In this document: positions 56,042 through 64,000 of the stretch, piece after piece
Numbering within the stretch: position 1 is the stretch's first letter
Layout of the letters: the number at the start of each line of letters is the position of its first letter
Source: Paenibacillus sp. HB172176
Lineage (GTDB): Bacteria; Bacillota; Bacilli; Paenibacillales; Paenibacillaceae
NCBI RefSeq assembly: GCF_011947265.1
Contig: NZ_JAATHD010000011.1
Coordinates: 118,068-182,067, forward strand
Reading direction: 5' to 3'
Length of the DNA stretch: 64,000 nt
Notes under the pieces: model-generated
What the model was told of the DNA's origin: nothing
Database searches by the model: none
What the model saw: the letters and a program-made list of their open reading frames with translations, nothing else
Made by a program: the position numbers and the translations under genes

Positions 56042-57127
56042 ATGCTGGCTATAGATGTGAAAGATTTGCGGAAGGAATTCCGCGTGCAGAAGAACCGTGA
56101 GGGTCTTGGAGGCGCGATGAAGGATTTATTTCGTCGAGAATATAGAGAAGTACGCGCGGTCAAGGACATATCCTTCCAGATTCCGAAGGGGGAGATATGC
56201 GGATATATTGGCGAGAACGGTGCGGGAAAATCGACTACGATCAAGATGCTCACCGGCATTCTTGTGCCAACGTCAGGTCATCTCCAGGTGAACGGTTACG
56301 TGCCGCATAAAGATCGGGAGAAGTTTGTTAACGAGATTGGCGTGGTATTCGGACAACGTTCGCAGCTATGGTGGGACATCGGCGTTATCGAGTCGTTCCG
56401 TCTGCTTCGAAAGGTATACCGCGTTCCGGAGACGGAGTTCAAGAAACGGCTGGACAATCTGGTGGAACGGCTGCAGCTTGGCGATCTGCTCAACCGACCG
56501 GTTCGCAAGCTGAGTCTCGGTCAGCGCATGCGCTGCGAGCTGGTTGCTTCGCTGCTGCATAATCCGTCGATTCTCTTCCTCGACGAACCGACCATCGGAC
56601 TCGATATCGTTGTGAAGACGGAGATTCGAGATTTCCTTATGCAGATGAATAAGGAAGAAGGAACCACGATTCTGCTGACCACCCATGATTTGCAGGATAT
56701 TGAAGCGTTATGCTCCAGGGTAATCATGCTCGATGACGGAAAGGTGATTTACGACGGCGGCTTGAATGAGCTGAAGACGCGCTGGAGCAAGGGACGCGAG
56801 ATTCAGTTCCAATTCGGGAACCACATCTCGCTGGACAAGCTGCGGGGGGTAACGGCTGGCCTCGAAGTGAGCTGGACGCTCGAGAATGAAGTGACCGCGA
56901 AGCTGTTCGTGCCTCATGAAGTAAGCGTGTCCGAGGCAATGGGCAGAGTCGTGAGCGGAGCGGAAATACGCGATATCAAGATTTTCGAGACGAATACCGA
57001 CGAAATTGTCCGCGGAATCTACCAGTCGGGCTCGGCGGAAACCGCGGAAGCGGGCAGGCCGGCTTCCGGCGAAGCCTCGATCAAGGAAACAAGCGATAAT
57101 AAAGAGAAGGAGCTTGCCGCACCATGA
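56042..57127 (+). CDS. ABC-2 exporter ATP-binding protein
   Basis: ATPase of 361 residues. Walker A is GENGAGKST, the signature LSLGQRMR, Walker B ILFLDEPT and the H-loop TTHD. The N-terminus (DLRKEFRV) and the extended C-terminus (about 240-361) fit the daunorubicin/NatA-like exporter group. GAGGGG lies 12 bases before the ATG. It overlaps the first permease by 4 bases (ATGA). The exported substrate is unknown. Confidence 0.93.
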   Translation: MLAIDVKDLRKEFRVQKNREGLGGAMKDLFRREYREVRAVKDISFQIPKGEICGYIGENGAGKSTTIKMLTGILVPTSGHLQVNGYVPHKDREKFVNEIGVVFGQRSQLWWDIGVIESFRLLRKVYRVPETEFKKRLDNLVERLQLGDLLNRPVRKLSLGQRMRCELVASLLHNPSILFLDEPTIGLDIVVKTEIRDFLMQMNKEEGTTILLTTHDLQDIEALCSRVIMLDDGKVIYDGGLNELKTRWSKGREIQFQFGNHISLDKLRGVTAGLEVSWTLENEVTAKLFVPHEVSVSEAMGRVVSGAEIRDIKIFETNTDEIVRGIYQSGSAETAEAGRPASGEASIKETSDNKEKELAAP

Positions 57128-57918
57128 TGAGCGCTTATCTCGATTTTATCCGTATGCGGTTTCTCATGATGCTCGCCTATCGGGTGAATTACTACAGCGG
57201 CATCATCATCTATGCGATTAACATTGGCGCGTATTACTTCCTGTGGCTCGCGATCTATGGCGATCAGGAGTCGCTTGCAGGCTTCACCGTGCCGCAGATG
57301 ACCACGTACATCGCCGTCTCCTGGATGGCGCGGGCGTTCTATTTCAACAATCTCGATCGGGAGATTGCGAATGAAATTCGCGACGGCAGCGTAGCCGTGC
57401 AATTAATCAGGCCTTATAACTATCTGCTGGTGAAAATGATGCAAGGCTTCGGAGAAGGCGCGTTCCGCCTGCTCCTGTTCATGGGTCCGGGCCTGATTAT
57501 CGTTTGCTTGATCTTCCCGGTGAAGCTGCCTGCCGATCCCGCCACTTGGCTGGTGTATGCCGTTATGCTGTTCTTCAGCTTTCTCATTAACTCGCAGATC
57601 AATATCTTAACGGGGCTGTTCGCCTTCTTCGTGGAGAACAACGAAGGGCTTATGCGAATGAAACGCGTTGCGGTAGATCTGTTCTCGGGCGTTATCGTGC
57701 CAATCGCCTTCTTCCCGGGCTGGCTTGCGACAACAATGAAATGGCTGCCGTTCCAAGCGATTACCTATCTGCCAAGCTCCGTCTTCACCGGCAGGACGCC
57801 AATGAGCGAGGTTGGCGGCGTATTCGGCGTTCAGGCGCTGTGGTTCGCGCTGCTGCTGCTTCCGATTCTGTTCGTATGGCGGGCGGCGCGCAAGCGCTTG
57901 TTCGTGCAAGGAGGTTGA
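57124..57918 (+). CDS. ABC-2 type permease, first subunit
   Basis: Protein of 264 residues with about six membrane segments, resembling the ABC-2 family often found as paired half-permeases (DUF990-like). Conserved-looking motifs are RPYNYLLVKM and FPGWLATTMKWLPFQAITYLPSSVFTG. It starts at ATG 57124 inside the ATPase stop and is followed 5 bases later by its partner permease. Confidence 0.88.
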   Translation: MMSAYLDFIRMRFLMMLAYRVNYYSGIIIYAINIGAYYFLWLAIYGDQESLAGFTVPQMTTYIAVSWMARAFYFNNLDREIANEIRDGSVAVQLIRPYNYLLVKMMQGFGEGAFRLLLFMGPGLIIVCLIFPVKLPADPATWLVYAVMLFFSFLINSQINILTGLFAFFVENNEGLMRMKRVAVDLFSGVIVPIAFFPGWLATTMKWLPFQAITYLPSSVFTGRTPMSEVGGVFGVQALWFALLLLPILFVWRAARKRLFVQGG

Positions 57919-57923
57919 TCCCG

Positions 57924-58715
57924 ATGAGATACGCAGGACTGCTCTGGGAATATTTAATGAATTATGCGAAAACAAAGCTGACCTACCGTGCGGATTTCTG
58001 GATTGAAGTGTTCTCCGATCTGCTGTTTCAAGGTCTGAATCTTATCTTCATTTTCGTTGTGTTCGGGCATACGCAGTCGCTGGGCGGCTGGTCGGAGGCG
58101 GAGGTTGTGTTCGTCTACGGGTTCTTCATGATTCCGTACGGCTTATTCAGCACCTTCTTCGGTATTTGGAATTTCAGTGATCGCTATATTGTGAAGGGCG
58201 AGATGGATCGCGTGCTGACAAGGCCCGCTCACAGCCTGTTTCAAGTGCTGCTCGAGAATGTGGACCCGCCGTCTCTTGTCGGTTCGATTGTTGGAGCTGT
58301 CATCATGGCCTCATGCTGGTCTCAGCTGGGGCTGCCGTTCCACATCTCGGATCTGTTCATGCTGCTGCTGCTCGTCATCGGCGCGGTGCTGGTGTATGGC
58401 GGTCTTTATACGGCTCTTAGTGCGATTTCCTTCTATTCGGACGCGCCGACGGGCATCGTGCCGCTGCTGTACAATATTCAGAATTATGGCCGATATCCGG
58501 TTAATATTTATAACAAATTGATTCGATTCACGCTGACCTGGGTGCTGCCGTTCGCGTTCGTAGGCGTTATTCCAGCTTCCTATTTTCTGGAGAAGAAGAA
58601 TGATGATATTTCGCAGCTCGCGCTGTTCACGCCCGTTATGGGCATCATCGTATTCTCACTGGGGCTTGCGCTATGGAATCATGGCGTGAAGCGGTATCGG
58701 GGAGCGGGGTCGTGA
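57924..58715 (+). CDS. ABC-2 type permease, second subunit
   Basis: Protein of 263 residues with about six membrane segments; the motif VKGEMDRVLTRPAHSLFQVLLENVD matches the RPY loop region of its partner. The ATG at 57924 has AAGGAGG 8 bases upstream; the open frame runs back over the first permease without homology. With the ATPase and first permease it forms a complete exporter. Confidence 0.88.
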   Translation: MRYAGLLWEYLMNYAKTKLTYRADFWIEVFSDLLFQGLNLIFIFVVFGHTQSLGGWSEAEVVFVYGFFMIPYGLFSTFFGIWNFSDRYIVKGEMDRVLTRPAHSLFQVLLENVDPPSLVGSIVGAVIMASCWSQLGLPFHISDLFMLLLLVIGAVLVYGGLYTALSAISFYSDAPTGIVPLLYNIQNYGRYPVNIYNKLIRFTLTWVLPFAFVGVIPASYFLEKKNDDISQLALFTPVMGIIVFSLGLALWNHGVKRYRGAGS

Positions 58716-58738
58716 TGACGAAGAAGGAGGATGAAGCA

Positions 58739-59203
58739 ATGACGCTCGAAATAGGCAAGAAAGCTCCGAAGTTCAAGCTTCCCGCGTCGAACGGCGAGCC
58801 ATTGTCGCTCATGGAGCTGCGCGGGCAGAAGGTGGTGCTGTTCTTCTATCCGAAGGATATGACGCCGACATGCACGCAGGAGGCCTGCGATATGCGGGAT
58901 GCGTACGAGCAATTTAAGGATTGCAATACGGTTGTGCTCGGCATCAGCATCGACGCGATCAAGGCTCATTTGAATTTTATCGAGAAGAAGCAGCTTCCGT
59001 ATCTGCTTCTCTCCGACGAGAATCACAAGGTTTGCGAGCAATATGGTGTGTGGCAGCTGAAGAAGCTGTACGGCCGCGAATATATGGGAATTGTCCGCTC
59101 GACCTTCTTGATCGACGAGAAGGGCAATCTCGCGAGGGAATGGCGCAAGGTCAAAGTAAAGGGGCATGCGCAGGAGGTTCTGGAAGCGGCGAAGGCGCTG
59201 TAG
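58739..59203 (+). CDS. bcp: Bcp-type peroxiredoxin (thiol peroxidase)
   Basis: Thioredoxin-dependent peroxidase of 154 residues that reduces peroxides. The peroxidatic Cys and nearby resolving Cys lie in YPKDMTPTCTQEACDMRD, the spacing of BCP/PrxQ enzymes. FLIDEKGNLAREWRKVKVKGHAQEVL is the typical C-terminus. The ATG at 58739 follows AAGGAGGATGAAGCA; an ATG at 58715 would add eight charged residues and lacks this spacing. It lies 23 bases after the exporter genes and is likely in their operon. Confidence 0.94.
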   Translation: MTLEIGKKAPKFKLPASNGEPLSLMELRGQKVVLFFYPKDMTPTCTQEACDMRDAYEQFKDCNTVVLGISIDAIKAHLNFIEKKQLPYLLLSDENHKVCEQYGVWQLKKLYGREYMGIVRSTFLIDEKGNLAREWRKVKVKGHAQEVLEAAKAL

Positions 59204-59265
59204 GCGCTTGGAGCGATATAAGGGCGATTTTTGAGGTTTTGTTGACCTTGAGGAGCGCTCTTTCT

Positions 59266-59279
59266 GTTGGTATACCAAC
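59266..59279. promoter_or_regulatory. Perfect 14-bp palindrome upstream of the MoxR operon
   Basis: GTTGGTATACCAAC (59266-59279) is a perfect palindrome about 100 bases before the MoxR gene, of the size of a dimeric regulator site. No clear sigma-A promoter aligns with it; TTGACC at 59242 is 23 bases from TATACC. Confidence 0.45.
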
Positions 59280-59321
59280 ATTCGAATCTAGCAGGACTAA
59301 ATAGAGAAAAAACTGGCGACA

Positions 59322-59349
59322 CTGAAAAATAGATAGATTTATTTTTCAG
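59322..59349 (+). promoter_or_regulatory. Hairpin overlapping the MoxR ribosome binding site
   Basis: CTGAAAAATA (59322-59331) pairs perfectly with TATTTTTCAG (59340-59349) around GATAGATT. The right arm runs into the AGGAGG Shine-Dalgarno (59348-59353), so folding would hide its first bases. The stem is AT-rich, hence weak and possibly temperature- or translation-sensitive. Confidence 0.5.
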
Positions 59350-59364
59350 GAGGCGAAGTTGGCG

Positions 59365-60414
59365 ATGATAACTCCCCAATTATTCGAGTCGGAACAGATA
59401 GAGCCGTTAAGAGAAGAGAGCGCTCCGCATTGGCCGGAAGCGCCGCAAATTTTGCTGCACCGCCTGCAGGCGAAGGTGGGCCAAGTGCTGCTCGGCAAGC
59501 CCGAGCTGATCAAGCAGACGCTGCTCACGCTGCTCGCGGGCGGACATGTGCTCCTAGAGGATGTGCCGGGCGTTGGCAAGACGCTGCTCGCTCAAGCGTT
59601 CGCGCGCGCGGTCGGAGGCGAATTCAAGCGCATCCAGTTCACATCCGATATGCTGCCGGCGGATGTCATCGGCGGCATTGTACTGGAAGGACGTACGAAT
59701 GAGCTGGTCTATCGTCCCGGGCCAATCATGGCGAATATGGTGCTGGCCGACGAAATCAACCGCACCTCTCCCCGTACGCAGTCGGCATTGCTCGAGGCGA
59801 TGGAGGAGCGAAGAGTGACGATCGAAGGCAGGACGAGAAGGCTGCCGGTTCCGTTCATGCTGATCGCGACACAGAATCCGCTAAGCTTCGAAGGAACAAG
59901 TCTGCTTCCGGAGGCGCAGCTCGATCGCTTCATGATGCGTCTGACGATCGGCTATCCGAGCGGGGCCGACGAGAGCAGGATGCTGGAGCAATATGCCGGC
60001 GGCAGCCGCATCGAGCCGGAGCGAATTCGGCCGGTTATGTCCACTCAAGAATGGCTGCAGATGCAGGCAGAGGTGCGGCAGGCTCATGCGCATCCCGCTT
60101 TGCTTGGCTTTATGGTGCAAATTGCGGAGGCGACGCGTCGATCCTCGGAAGTCTTGCTCGGGCTCAGCCCGCGCGCGCTCAGAGATTGGCTGCGGGCTTC
60201 GCAGGCAAGCGCTTATTTGGAAGGCAGAGGGTATGTGATACCGGATGATCTATTGGCAACAGCGGAAAGTGTGTTGTCGCATCGCATTGTTTTGCGGAGG
60301 GGCTCGGGAGTGTCTCAGGATCGAAGCGCTGTCTCTTATGTGAACCGGCTCGTTCGCGAGACGGCATTTCCGCCCGAAGCCGGGGCCGGACAGGCAGGCA
60401 GGAGACGAAGATGA
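59365..60414 (+). CDS. MoxR-family AAA ATPase
   Basis: AAA_3 ATPase of 349 residues. Walker A is in EDVPGVGKTLLAQAF, Walker B in LADEINR, followed by TSPRTQSALLEAMEERRV, and sensor 1 is in IATQNP. MoxR proteins act as chaperones that help assemble secreted or membrane complexes and are usually encoded next to a DUF58 and a transglutaminase protein, as here. Start: ATG 59365 is 11 bases from AGGAGG; TTG 59359 at 5 bases is an alternative. It overlaps the next gene by 4 bases. Confidence 0.93.
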   Translation: MITPQLFESEQIEPLREESAPHWPEAPQILLHRLQAKVGQVLLGKPELIKQTLLTLLAGGHVLLEDVPGVGKTLLAQAFARAVGGEFKRIQFTSDMLPADVIGGIVLEGRTNELVYRPGPIMANMVLADEINRTSPRTQSALLEAMEERRVTIEGRTRRLPVPFMLIATQNPLSFEGTSLLPEAQLDRFMMRLTIGYPSGADESRMLEQYAGGSRIEPERIRPVMSTQEWLQMQAEVRQAHAHPALLGFMVQIAEATRRSSEVLLGLSPRALRDWLRASQASAYLEGRGYVIPDDLLATAESVLSHRIVLRRGSGVSQDRSAVSYVNRLVRETAFPPEAGAGQAGRRRR

Positions 60415-61859
60415 GAGAGCGGGCAGAGCTGCAGACGAGAGCGGGAGCGGAAGCTGTCGCGGGACTTGCCCGTGAGAGCGCTAGTTCGAGCAAGGCCGTA
60501 ATGGTAAGCGATGAGTCTGGTGCAACAGGAGCGGCGTCTCCTTCGCTTGAGACGGCAGGCGCGAAATCAGATGCTGTCGAGCCGAATAAGACAACGGGAG
60601 CCAAGACGGAAAGGATTCTTCCTTATAAAACGAGATGGGCGGTATGGGCGATTATCGTCGTCTCTTTCTGCGGCTGTTTGGCAGCCGTCGTTCTAAGGGG
60701 CGGCGCGACGGAATGGTTCGGCTTGGTCTTGCTCGCAGGCATCATTGCGGTCAGCGGCCTGTTGCCGATCATTTCCATGATTGGACTAAAGGCGGAGCGC
60801 ATGCTGACTTCAACCCGGATTGAGGCCGATGAGGCGGCGCAGATTGAATTGCGGCTTAGCCGGGCTCTGCGCAATCCTTTTGTGTGGATTGCGGTAGGCG
60901 ATCAGGCGAAGCATTGCAATGGAATGAATGGCCGCACAGCCGCTTTTCGAGAGATGGGGTTGCTTTATTTTCGCAGCAATTGGACGGTTCGATATCGGCT
61001 CGCGGAATTGACCAGGGGAAGCTACGCCTTGGAGTCCGTTCACGTTGTACTGGGAGATGTGCTGGGATTGACAGCGATAGCGAGGACGATTCCTTGCGCT
61101 TCGGAGCTGCTTGTCCTGCCCCGGCTGCCGGAGGAAGGACAGAACGAGCCGCGCAGTCGGGCGGGCGTCTCGAGAAACGCGGCTGTGCTTGGCGGATATG
61201 GACCGGATACGAGGCTTTACCGGGAAGGCGATTCGCTGCGTCATCTTGATTTCCGATCCGCAGCGAGGGGACGCGGATGGCATACGAAGATACAACGGGT
61301 TCAGAGCCGCGCCGAGCTAATGGTAGTAATCGATCAGGAGATGAACGCGTATGAGGGCAAGGATTTCTTGTTCGACTCCTGCATCGGCTGGGCTTTCCAC
61401 TTCGCACGAAGCCATGCGAAGCTTGGGCATAGCGTGACGGCGGCGACCCGGGACTGGAGCTTAAGACTTGGCTCCTCCGGCAATAAGAATGGGCGAGAAG
61501 AGGAGCGCGAGCTGCGAGAAAGATTGGCCAGATTAGAGCCGCTGCAGCAAGAGCTGTCTCTCGACCGATTATTGGAGAAGGCGTTGCAATTGCCTGCCGG
61601 CTCCTCCCTTCAAATCTTCACTTGCGGCTTGCGGGAAGCGCAGCGTTGGATTGAGCTTGCGGGAAGGCTGGAGACGATGGGCTTCCAGCTTGAGCTGTAT
61701 GCGGTCGCTCCCGGCCGCGTGGCATCGTTTGCCATGCGCGAGCAGCAGAAGCTGTTGGAAGGACGCGGCATAGAAGTTTCATGGCTCTCTCTGTTGGAGC
61801 ATGGCAGGATTGAGGCGCGGCCCCAGGAAGGAGGGAGCGATCATGCGATTCCTTCCTAA
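60411..61859 (+). CDS. DUF58 domain membrane protein
   Basis: Protein of 482 residues. A low-complexity polar N-terminus (about 1-65) precedes two membrane segments (about 75-120). The DUF58 region (about 265-345) contains [24 protein letters not shown] and a VWA-like MVVIDQE strand. It is a standard partner of MoxR ATPases; the molecular role is not established. The ATG overlaps the MoxR stop, and its own end overlaps the next gene by 17 bases. Confidence 0.9.
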   Translation: MRERAELQTRAGAEAVAGLARESASSSKAVMVSDESGATGAASPSLETAGAKSDAVEPNKTTGAKTERILPYKTRWAVWAIIVVSFCGCLAAVVLRGGATEWFGLVLLAGIIAVSGLLPIISMIGLKAERMLTSTRIEADEAAQIELRLSRALRNPFVWIAVGDQAKHCNGMNGRTAAFREMGLLYFRSNWTVRYRLAELTRGSYALESVHVVLGDVLGLTAIARTIPCASELLVLPRLPEEGQNEPRSRAGVSRNAAVLGGYGPDTRLYREGDSLRHLDFRSAARGRGWHTKIQRVQSRAELMVVIDQEMNAYEGKDFLFDSCIGWAFHFARSHAKLGHSVTAATRDWSLRLGSSGNKNGREEERELRERLARLEPLQQELSLDRLLEKALQLPAGSSLQIFTCGLREAQRWIELAGRLETMGFQLELYAVAPGRVASFAMREQQKLLEGRGIEVSWLSLLEHGRIEARPQEGGSDHAIPS

Positions 61860-64000
61860 CGCTGTAAGCCGTTCCGACGAACAGTCGGGACAAGAGGGGC
61901 ATGAAGAAACATTCGCTTATCGTTTGGCGACCAGCCTGCTCCTGTTCGGATTGCTGGCGGAATGGTTGATGCCGTGGGTCGGCTCGGGCGATTGGGCGGT
62001 TATCTATCATCCCGCGCCGCTTCTGGCGATCATTGCCTCAATCATGGCGGCGGGCTTGTTCAAGCTGCCATGGCCGCTTCTGACAGCGACCCATGCGGCG
62101 ATTATTCTTCTTAGTCTGATGTGGCTGTTCAAGAGCGGAGACGAGAGCGGCGTACAATGGCTTATCGCTTTTCCCGAACTGCTGTGGAATCAAATCCGCT
62201 TGATGCTGCAAAATGGACTCTGGGCCATGTCCGCCGAGCTTCGCACGCTGCTGCTGTTCGCCGGCTGGGCGATGCTCGCTCCCGCGCTGCAGTCGATTCT
62301 GTGGCTTAGACAGGTCGTGTTCAGCATCGTGGCGCTGACGATTGTCTATCTGTTGGCGCTGCATATCTGGATGGGCATGGATGTGCTGAACAACCTGCTG
62401 CGTACTTCGGCAGAGGGCTTTCTGCTCGGGGTGATTGTCGCGGTTCCTCGTGTGCGCAGACTGCTGCAGGTGAACGGCGGCGGCCGGAGAGATGGGCAAA
62501 GCTTCCAAGCAAGCTGGCTTGCGGGAGCCTTATTCCTGATGTTTATCATTGTGGGCGCGGGGATGCTTGCATCGGCGGGAAAAGAATCAGACATGTCTCC
62601 GCCGAGTTGGACGACGTCCATGACGAAGCGATTTCAGCAGAGCATGGAAGCGCTGGGCAAGGAGAGTGGAAGCTTCAGCGCTATGAACGCATCGAAGCTT
62701 GGTGAATTAAGCAGCGGCTTGACTGGCTACGGCTTCGACGACAGCGAGCTGGGGGGGCCGATTGCGGATGATGACACGTTGCTCTTCAAGGCTCTCTCTC
62801 CCGTTGCGGCTTATTGGCGAGGCGAAGCGAAGACAATCTATGACGGCAGAGGCTGGAGCAATGGGGATACGAAGCTCACGCTGCTGCCCGTCAACTCTGA
62901 CTATGATGAATCGGCGGAGGTCTATTCGGCTAATCGCGATCAACAAGCAGCGGTCGGCGGATCGAGCGGCCTGCCGAGAGGACAATTGGTGGAGCAAACT
63001 GTAGTATGGTCGAAGGAAATGTCTTCCATGCCGATCTTCGCCTCCGGCTATGACGGGCAAGTGAGCGAATTAATCGCCGCGGACCCGAGACGCAAGCTTG
63101 GCAGCTATCTGGTAAACGGCGGGCTTGGCGCCATGTATGCGCCGTCCGAGACGGCAAAGCTGGAGCGCTACAAGGTGCAGAGCCGTTTGCCGGTGACGGA
63201 ACCCGAGAAACTGGGCGAAGCGGATGAAGCGGTGAGCGCGATGAGCGCGGAGGATCGATTCGCATTGGCAACGGCGATGGAGCCGTATTTGCAGCTCCCC
63301 GCCGAGCTGCCGGAGCGAGTGTTCGCGCTCGCCTCGGAAATCGGAGGCGGAGGCGTTACCAGCCAGTACGACCGGGTGAAAGCGGTAGAGGAGTTTTTGA
63401 AGGATTCGTATACCTATACGAAGCAGGATGTCGCTGTGCCCGCCGCGGGCGAGGATTTCGTGGATGATTTCCTTTTTAATCAGAAGCAAGGGTACTGCGT
63501 GCATTTCTCCTCGGCCATGGTCGTTCTGCTGAGGGCACAAGGCATTCCGGCGAGGTGGGTGAAGGGCTTCACGTCCGGGGAGCTCGCGGAGCAGCAGGGT
63601 GGTTCGTCTGGAAGCGGCCCGGAAGCTGCGGGGAATGCGCTGTACGAGGTAAGAGGCTCGGACGCGCATGCCTGGGTCGAGGTGTACTTCCCGGGCGCGG
63701 GCTGGGCGCCCTTCGATCCGACGCCGGGCTTTGACGGCGTTGATCTTGCCCTTGCCGCCTCCGGGGGCGTCGGAGGCGGAGAAGCTGCGGCAGCCGAGAC
63801 GGGCGCGGCGGCTGCAGTTGGAGATGGCAAGCTGAGCCTGGCGAGGCTTGCCGCGGGGTTCGAGGCGGGAGCGGAGCGTGCCGCCTCGGGCGCGGCGCGA
63901 GGGGCGCATGCCCTCGCGCAAGCGGCGCGGAGCGCCGTGGGCGCCGCGGCGGCATCGCCCGCGGCAAGCGCCGCCGCCGGCGGAGCCGCGCTGGCGCTGG
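61843..64000 (+). CDS. Transglutaminase-like membrane protein, 3' end missing
   Basis: At least 719 codons, running off the window. A cytoplasmic N-terminus of about 30 residues and six or so membrane segments (about 30-250) are followed by an extracytoplasmic region. The transglutaminase core has Cys in [27 protein letters not shown], His in [14 protein letters not shown] and Asp in FDPTPG. This is the TgpA/DUF3488 architecture, expected to end in one more membrane helix and a DUF4129-like tail. After the core the protein becomes very Ala/Gly-rich. AAGGAGGGAG lies 5 bases before the ATG. Likely acts with the MoxR and DUF58 proteins on the cell surface. Confidence 0.9.
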   Translation, partial: MRFLPNAVSRSDEQSGQEGHEETFAYRLATSLLLFGLLAEWLMPWVGSGDWAVIYHPAPLLAIIASIMAAGLFKLPWPLLTATHAAIILLSLMWLFKSGDESGVQWLIAFPELLWNQIRLMLQNGLWAMSAELRTLLLFAGWAMLAPALQSILWLRQVVFSIVALTIVYLLALHIWMGMDVLNNLLRTSAEGFLLGVIVAVPRVRRLLQVNGGGRRDGQSFQASWLAGALFLMFIIVGAGMLASAGKESDMSPPSWTTSMTKRFQQSMEALGKESGSFSAMNASKLGELSSGLTGYGFDDSELGGPIADDDTLLFKALSPVAAYWRGEAKTIYDGRGWSNGDTKLTLLPVNSDYDESAEVYSANRDQQAAVGGSSGLPRGQLVEQTVVWSKEMSSMPIFASGYDGQVSELIAADPRRKLGSYLVNGGLGAMYAPSETAKLERYKVQSRLPVTEPEKLGEADEAVSAMSAEDRFALATAMEPYLQLPAELPERVFALASEIGGGGVTSQYDRVKAVEEFLKDSYTYTKQDVAVPAAGEDFVDDFLFNQKQGYCVHFSSAMVVLLRAQGIPARWVKGFTSGELAEQQGGSSGSGPEAAGNALYEVRGSDAHAWVEVYFPGAGWAPFDPTPGFDGVDLALAASGGVGGGEAAAAETGAAAAVGDGKLSLARLAAGFEAGAERAASGAARGAHALAQAARSAVGAAAASPAASAAAGGAALAL

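Overview
The window looks like a chromosomal segment of a spore-forming, Gram-positive member of the Paenibacillaceae (Paenibacillus or a close relative). This is inferred from the gene content: S-layer homology (SLH) surface proteins, YesM/YesN-type two-component sugar sensors next to ABC sugar importers, AraR-controlled arabinose genes, AGGAGG-type ribosome binding sites with many TTG/GTG starts, and a LytR-CpsA-Psr protein. No rRNA, tRNA, CRISPR array, phage or intact insertion sequence was found.

Layout. 1-2.8 kb: the 3' part of a large SLH surface protein with a Gly-Gly-Asp-Thr linker. 3.3-12.2 kb: a sugar-uptake and sensing locus (two permeases, sensor kinase, AraC-type response regulator, binding lipoprotein) followed, after an intrinsic terminator, by a cytoplasmic GH115-type alpha-glucuronidase. 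This points to import and intracellular trimming of glucuronoxylan fragments. 12.4-16.7 kb: a secreted protein of unknown function with a small membrane partner, an Rpn-family nuclease and an AIM24-family protein. 16.8-20.6 kb: araR, araD and araB, with an AraR-type operator in front of both araR and araD. 20.7-23.2 kb: a zinc-ribbon membrane protein and an HtrA-like protease. 23.3-39.5 kb: mostly housekeeping genes (sodA, lepB, queG, yneF, folE, acnA, ddl, inositol monophosphatase, an epimerase), with an IclR regulator, hydrolases and a decayed TauE/SafE-like transporter relic. 39.6-40.9 kb: hemL.

41-54.6 kb is the most striking accessory region. A Cache-AraC membrane regulator and an LplB/YtcP/YtcQ-type importer precede a 1738-residue secreted beta-helix protein that ends in a cohesin-like module and a type I dockerin. 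The next gene encodes a surface protein with an N-terminal cohesin-like module and three C-terminal SLH domains. Together they look like a two-gene, S-layer-anchored mini-cellulosome, in which the enzyme itself could also recruit further dockerin proteins. Five perfectly spaced 51-bp hairpin repeats follow directly.

54.7-64 kb: a LytR-CpsA-Psr protein on the minus strand, an ABC-2 exporter (ATPase and two permeases) with a Bcp peroxiredoxin, and the start of a MoxR ATPase - DUF58 - transglutaminase operon that runs off the window end.

Protein families were assigned by reading motifs and overall sequence resemblance. No database search was run.
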